From positions 1-9,036 of the forward strand of contig MNJC01000073.1 in assembly GCA_001920085.1 (NCBI GenBank): a DNA stretch of 9,036 nt, in the 5' to 3' direction. This DNA is from Actinobacteria bacterium 13_1_20CM_4_69_9. Its GTDB lineage: Bacteria; Actinomycetota; Thermoleophilia; Gaiellales; Gaiellaceae. The notes beneath the pieces are model-generated. The model saw only the letters and a program-made list of their open reading frames with translations. It was not told the DNA's origin and ran no database searches. Both the position numbers and the translations under genes were made by a program. Positions 5,573-9,036 of the stretch are shown here, piece after piece; the stretch's first letter is position 1; every line of letters begins with the position of its first letter.

Positions 5573-6715
5573 TTGGCCTCCGGCGTCCGAGGGCAACTCA
5601 GATCTGCGCGGCCGAGCCAGGTCGTGCCCAAGATCGTCGTGGCTCTCGCGGTCCTCTTCGCAATCCTCTACGTCGCCGTGATCGCCGAGCAGTCGCCTGC
5701 GACCGGCGGCGGAGGCTGGCGAACGACGACGTTCGGCTCGGCGATCAACGATCCCGGCTCGTTCCTCAGAGTGCTGCTCGACTCGATCACGTTCGCCGGG
5801 GCGCTCTTCATCGTCGCCAGCGGCTTTGCGCTGATCTTCGGGCTCATGCGCGTGGTCAACATGGCTCACGGCTCCTTCTACCTCCTGGGCGGCTACATCG
5901 CCTACGAGATCCAGCAGACGATGACGGGTCAGGGCTTCTCGATCCCCAGCTCCGAGGTGAACACGTGGGATTGGCTGGTGCCGCTACTCGTTGCGGTGCC
6001 GTGCATCGCCGTCGTCGGCTTCGTGACGCAGCAGGCGTTCCTGCGCTGGAACCAGGGTCAGGAGCTGCGGCAGGCGCTGATCACGATCGCGATCGCCGTG
6101 ATCATCGCCGACCAGATCATCGCCCACTTCCCGCGCAGCGTGTCCACCGGCGCGCAGCGGCTGGGCGGCAATGCCGTCGACCTCACGTGGCCGGGGTGGA
6201 CGGATCGCTTGGTCGACCTGCATGTGTGGGGCGTCTACTACTCGCTGGCGCGCCTCGTGATGCTCGCGATCGGCTTGGCAATCGGCATCGGGCTGTGGCT
6301 CTGGCTCTACCGCACGAAGACCGGGATGGTGATCCGCGCCGGCGTCGACGACCAGAAGATGACCGCGGCGCTCGGGATCAACATCCAGAGGACCTTCGCA
6401 ATCTCCTTCGTGGTCGGGTCCGCGCTCGCGGGCCTCGGTTCGGTCGTCTGGGCCTCGCAGGGGAACATCGCCTCGGGTCAGGACGCTCAGTGGCTGCTCA
6501 ACTCCCTCGTCGTCGTGATCGTCGGCGGAATGGGATCGATCTTCGGCGCTGCGGCCGGCGCGATTCTCTATGCGTTCGTGCTCGACTTCAGCGGCTCGTA
6601 CCTGCCGACGGCGGGAGCGGACTGCTGCACGCAGTACTCCCCGATCTTCACGTTCATCCTGATCGCGCTCGTGCTCGCGTTCCGGCCGCGCGGTTTGTTC
6701 GGGAGGGACGGCTGA
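5573..6715 (+). CDS. livH: Branched-chain amino acid-type ABC transporter permease, LivH family
   Basis: This is one of the two membrane-spanning subunits of a HAAT-family importer, which takes up branched-chain amino acids, amides, urea or short organic acids depending on the member. The protein is 380 aa, longer than the usual 290-310. The extra length is an N-terminal membrane segment (about residues 19-43) followed by a Gly-rich linker and longer external loops, one near residues 185-215. LivH hallmarks are SGFALIFGLMRVVNMAHGSF, the cytoplasmic loop TGMVIRAGVDDQKMTAALGI that contacts the ATPase, and the closing LAFRPRGLFGRDG. Eight or more hydrophobic segments are visible. An in-frame TAG at 5561-5563 limits the start to TTG 5573 or later; GTG 5624 is the alternative, and neither has a clear RBS. 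The stop overlaps the livM start. Confidence 0.9.
   Translation: MASGVRGQLRSARPSQVVPKIVVALAVLFAILYVAVIAEQSPATGGGGWRTTTFGSAINDPGSFLRVLLDSITFAGALFIVASGFALIFGLMRVVNMAHGSFYLLGGYIAYEIQQTMTGQGFSIPSSEVNTWDWLVPLLVAVPCIAVVGFVTQQAFLRWNQGQELRQALITIAIAVIIADQIIAHFPRSVSTGAQRLGGNAVDLTWPGWTDRLVDLHVWGVYYSLARLVMLAIGLAIGIGLWLWLYRTKTGMVIRAGVDDQKMTAALGINIQRTFAISFVVGSALAGLGSVVWASQGNIASGQDAQWLLNSLVVVIVGGMGSIFGAAAGAILYAFVLDFSGSYLPTAGADCCTQYSPIFTFILIALVLAFRPRGLFGRDG
6701..6707 (+). promoter_or_regulatory. Ribosome binding site for livM at a CTG start
   Basis: GGGAGGG lies within the end of livH, four bases before the CTG at 6712. It is the strongest Shine-Dalgarno in the vicinity and is correctly spaced only for that codon, so it decides the livM start. 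Confidence 0.6.
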
Positions 6716-7800
6716 ACCCGCTTCGGTGGACACCGAAGCAGCAGCTCGAGCGCGGGATCGCGCTCGGCGCGCTCCTGGTCGTCGCCCTCTGGCCGGCACT
6801 GGGACTGAACGGTTACTGGTCGCACCAGATCTTCCTGCAGACGTTCCTGTTCGGCATCGCTGCCGCTAGCCTGATCTTCCTGTCGGCCTACGGCGGGATG
6901 GTCTCGCTCGCGCAGACCGCGCTCTTCGGCATCGCCGGCGTCATCATCGGCAACCTCGCCACGAAGGGCGGCGCCGGCGGCACGTCGAAAGGGCTGCACC
7001 TCGGATGGGACCCGACCGTCGCGCTCGTGGTCGCGGTCGTGATGACGACTGTGATCGGCCTGATCTTCGGCGCGGTCGCCGCTCGCAGCGCAGGCATCTA
7101 CTTCCTGATGATCACGCTGACGTTCTCCGTGATCGCGACTTACACGCTCGGACAGGTGACGAACATCTCCGGCTTCTCCGGGATCGGCGGGATCAGCTCC
7201 TACACGCCCGGCTGGATCGGGGACGTGCTGGCCCATCCAGACCGGCTCTACTACGTCGCGCTGGCGGTCGCGGCCGCTGTCTACTTGTTGATTCGGTACA
7301 TCGTTCGCACACCGTTCGGCCTCTCGTTGCAAGGAGTGCGCGACGATCCCGTTCGAATGGCGTCGCTCGGCTACCACGTGCCGCTGCACCGCACGCTCGC
7401 CTTCGGCTTTGCGGCGTTCATCGCGTCGCTCGGCGGCATTCTCTACGTCTGGTGGAGCGGGCAGATCTCTCCCGGCAATGTCGACCTGCCCGAGACGATC
7501 AACCTGCTCATCATGGCGGTGATCGGCGGGCTCTTTCGGATCGAGGGCGCGTGGCTCGGCGCGTTCGTGTTCATCGTCATCCAGAACTACGTGCGTGACT
7601 TCTCTGTCCCGGGCCTCGGCTTTGGCGGCACGCTCTTCGGCGGGTCGTTCAACACGATCGTCGGGATCATCTTTCTCGTCATCGTCCTCGCCTCGCCCGG
7701 AGGCCTGATGGGTGCCTGGGATCGAATCGTGGCGGAGATCGCTCGCCGCCGCGGCCTGATGAGAACAGCCGATGAATCGGCTGCGGGCGCGGGAAATTGA
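6712..7800 (+). CDS. livM: Branched-chain amino acid-type ABC transporter permease, LivM family
   Basis: This is the second permease of the importer, pairing with LivH in the inner membrane. It has 362 aa with about eight to ten membrane segments. LivM hallmarks are SAYGGMVSLAQTALFGIAG (residues 57-75), a GIYFLMITLTFSVIA segment, the ATPase-contact loop TPFGLSLQGVRDDPVRMASL, and ILYVWWSGQISPGN before MAVIGGLFRIEG. The C-terminus is a basic tail (IARRRGLM) of cytoplasmic type. The start is unusual: no ATG, GTG or TTG occurs in frame between the end of livH and codon 63, and the first in-frame ATG (6898) lies inside a conserved helix. CTG 6712 overlaps the livH TGA as CTGA and follows GGGAGGG at 6701-6707. 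The frame is open far upstream, but that part is the livH gene read in another frame. Confidence 0.92.
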   Translation: MNPLRWTPKQQLERGIALGALLVVALWPALGLNGYWSHQIFLQTFLFGIAAASLIFLSAYGGMVSLAQTALFGIAGVIIGNLATKGGAGGTSKGLHLGWDPTVALVVAVVMTTVIGLIFGAVAARSAGIYFLMITLTFSVIATYTLGQVTNISGFSGIGGISSYTPGWIGDVLAHPDRLYYVALAVAAAVYLLIRYIVRTPFGLSLQGVRDDPVRMASLGYHVPLHRTLAFGFAAFIASLGGILYVWWSGQISPGNVDLPETINLLIMAVIGGLFRIEGAWLGAFVFIVIQNYVRDFSVPGLGFGGTLFGGSFNTIVGIIFLVIVLASPGGLMGAWDRIVAEIARRRGLMRTADESAAGAGN

Positions 7801-7909
7801 CGAAAGGAGGCCTGCCTGGTCGAACGGACTACTTGAGGTCGCTCGGCGAAACCGAAAGAATCGCGTCACGAGTCACACGAGGGCGAAGGAAAGGGAGGAT
7901 CGCGAGGAT
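7801..7909 (+). other. Intergenic leader between livM and the binding-protein gene
   Basis: This 109-bp purine-rich gap holds two Shine-Dalgarno-like sites. AAAGGAGG at 7803-7810, just after the livM stop, has no ATG/GTG/TTG gene behind it at normal spacing. GGGAGG at 7893-7898 lies 11 bases before ATG 7910, with a second GAGG at 7904-7907. A weak stem TCGG/CCGA with a CGAAA loop occurs around 7843-7855. I see no rho-independent terminator. The gap could carry a processing site or a second promoter raising binding-protein expression, but no clear promoter is visible. Confidence 0.4.
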
Positions 7910-9036
7910 ATGAGTAAACCCAGCTTGCGGGGATGGAGGATTGCCGTGCCATTACTCGCGGCCGTCGTCGGGCTGACCGTCACTGCCTCGGTATCGTTTG
8001 CCGGTGCCCAGGCGGGCGTGGTCAAGGTGGCGATCATGACCGACTGCAAGGGCGCCTTCAGCTTCGGCTACGACTACGACAGCGGCGGCGCGCAGGCCGC
8101 GTTTGCCCAGTACGCGCACGGCAAGGTCAAGAACAAGAACAAGCCGACCGCGGGCATGACCGGCATCACGGCCGGGGGCAAGCAGATCAAGATCGTCGGT
8201 TACGGCTGCGGCAACGACACGGTTCCGCTGGCCGTTACCGAGACGAAGCGGTTGATGGAGAAGCTCGGGGCGGATGTGATGGTCGGGCCGCTCTCGGGCG
8301 ACGAGGCCGTCTACGTCGCCAACTATGCGAAGGCCCACCCGACCAAGACGTTCATCATCGGGACGGCGGGCTCGCAGGACCCGACGCTGCAAATCGCGCC
8401 GAAGAACGTGTTCCGTTACCACGGGGACGGGGCGATGTGGAATGCGGGCGCCGGCGAGATCGCCTACAAGAAGCTGAAATGGCGTAAGGCCGCGATCATC
8501 ATGGACGACTACAGCTTCGGCTGGACGTCCGCCGCGGGCTTCATCGCCGACTTCTGTGCCATCGGCGGCCAGATCACGAAGCGCGTGTTCCCGCCGCTCA
8601 ACACGACCGACTACGCCCCGTTCGTCCGGCAGCTGCCGGCGCCGAACCAGGTCGACGGCTACTTCTGGGTGGTCGGCGGCTCGGGAACCGCACCTTCTCT
8701 GAAGGCGTTCGAGCAAGCGTTCGGCAAGCTGGACCCCAAGAAGCTGTACGGGAACCTGTTCTTCGCGTTCCTCGGGGCAGACAAGGTGGTCGCGCCGAAG
8801 GTTGCCGGCGCGTACGTCGGTGGCTTCGGCACCGCCCCGGGCCTCAAGACGAAGGCGGCGAACGCCTATCGGGCGGTCATGAAGAAGTACTACCCGAAGC
8901 TGCCGGCTGACGACGGCTTCGTCTACAACTACTACAACGCCGCGTGGGCACTCGTTCAGGCGCTCAACAAGTCCGGCGGCGCGGTCGGATCGAAGCTCCA
9001 GGCGGCAATGCCGCGGAGCATCAAGCCCGCGTTCCA
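7910..9036 (+). CDS. ABC transporter substrate-binding protein, Leu/Ile/Val-binding (Peripla_BP_6) family, 3' end cut by window
   Basis: This is the secreted receptor of the Liv-type importer encoded just upstream. The reading frame is open from ATG 7910 to the window edge, 375 complete codons, so perhaps 30-60 residues are missing. Residues 1-35 form a signal peptide: a basic start (KPSLRGWR), a hydrophobic core of about 20 residues, and AGAQA before the mature GVVKVAIMTDCKGAF. No lipobox cysteine is present. The mature part has the type I periplasmic-binding fold: VMVGPLSGDEAVYVANYA (123-140), a KTFIIGTAGSQDP strand and loop, AAIIMDDYSFGW (194-205), and GYFWVVGGSG lining the second lobe. 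Cys46 and Cys100 could form a disulfide. The RBS is GGGAGG at 7893-7898. The family binds amino acids, amides or aromatic and short organic acids; the ligand here is not deducible. Confidence 0.9.
   Translation, partial: MSKPSLRGWRIAVPLLAAVVGLTVTASVSFAGAQAGVVKVAIMTDCKGAFSFGYDYDSGGAQAAFAQYAHGKVKNKNKPTAGMTGITAGGKQIKIVGYGCGNDTVPLAVTETKRLMEKLGADVMVGPLSGDEAVYVANYAKAHPTKTFIIGTAGSQDPTLQIAPKNVFRYHGDGAMWNAGAGEIAYKKLKWRKAAIIMDDYSFGWTSAAGFIADFCAIGGQITKRVFPPLNTTDYAPFVRQLPAPNQVDGYFWVVGGSGTAPSLKAFEQAFGKLDPKKLYGNLFFAFLGADKVVAPKVAGAYVGGFGTAPGLKTKAANAYRAVMKKYYPKLPADDGFVYNYYNAAWALVQALNKSGGAVGSKLQAAMPRSIKPAF

Noticed and set aside
4991..5869. 292-codon minus-strand open frame opposite the VOC gene
   Set aside because: Low-complexity charged composition, antiparallel to a well-supported VOC protein with its own RBS.
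5965..6711. Long upstream extension of the livM frame
   Set aside because: The residues are arginine-rich and have no membrane character; this is the livH coding sequence read in another frame.
6568..7869. 433-codon minus-strand open frame opposite livM
   Set aside because: It is an Arg/Asp/His-rich shadow of the livM and livH codons with no recognisable domain, caused by high GC.
7812..7913. 33-codon CTG-started frame ending in the ATGA of the binding-protein start
   Set aside because: The peptide is strongly Arg-rich, its spacing from the SD is too short, and nothing supports it; the overlap looks accidental.
1..9036. tRNA, rRNA, CRISPR, insertion sequence, phage or integron signals
   Set aside because: No cloverleaf, repeat array, transposase or integrase-like protein or terminal inverted repeat was visible on either strand.

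Overview
The window is a GC-rich bacterial chromosomal segment with almost no non-coding space: the longest gap between genes is 109 bp. The strong GC bias at third codon positions, frequent GTG/TTG/CTG starts, 4-nt gene overlaps and gene families suggest a high-GC actinobacterium, possibly a soil Thermoleophilia-type lineage. No rRNA or other marker gene is present, so that placement is inference.

Left half (1-4991, all minus strand, transcribed right to left). A LarA-like (DUF2088) protein comes first, then an 87-aa DUF1858-like CxxC protein, then the three subunits of a xanthine dehydrogenase/CO dehydrogenase-family molybdenum hydroxylase in the order large, medium (FAD), small (2Fe-2S). 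The small subunit runs off the left edge. Three successive junctions use the same GTGA start/stop overlap, so this is one tightly coupled operon. Two genes are broken as written. The LarA-like gene has one surplus base near 4905-4939, separating an SD-backed ATG from the rest of the frame. The large hydroxylase gene lacks about 55-60 expected codons near 2923 and changes frame there.

Centre (4992-5044). A 53-bp divergent intergenic region carries the ribosome binding sites of both flanking genes and a small nested dyad symmetry. It is the only place a promoter pair can sit.

Right half (5045-9036, all plus strand). A single-domain VOC/glyoxalase-fold protein is followed by LivH-type and LivM-type permeases of a branched-chain-amino-acid-family (HAAT) ABC transporter, then its secreted substrate-binding protein, which runs off the right edge. 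The two ATPases are not in the window. livM appears to start at a CTG codon overlapping the livH stop (CTGA).

Together the layout resembles a catabolic module: uptake of a small organic solute by the Liv-type transporter, oxidation or hydroxylation by the molybdenum hydroxylase, and isomerase-type chemistry by the LarA-like and VOC proteins. The substrate cannot be read from the sequence. The large subunit lacks the CO dehydrogenase active-site loop, and the LarA-like protein lacks one catalytic histidine of lactate racemase, so neither textbook activity should be assumed. The best candidate for something undescribed is the pairing of a divergent LarA homologue and a DUF1858-like protein with a molybdenum hydroxylase.
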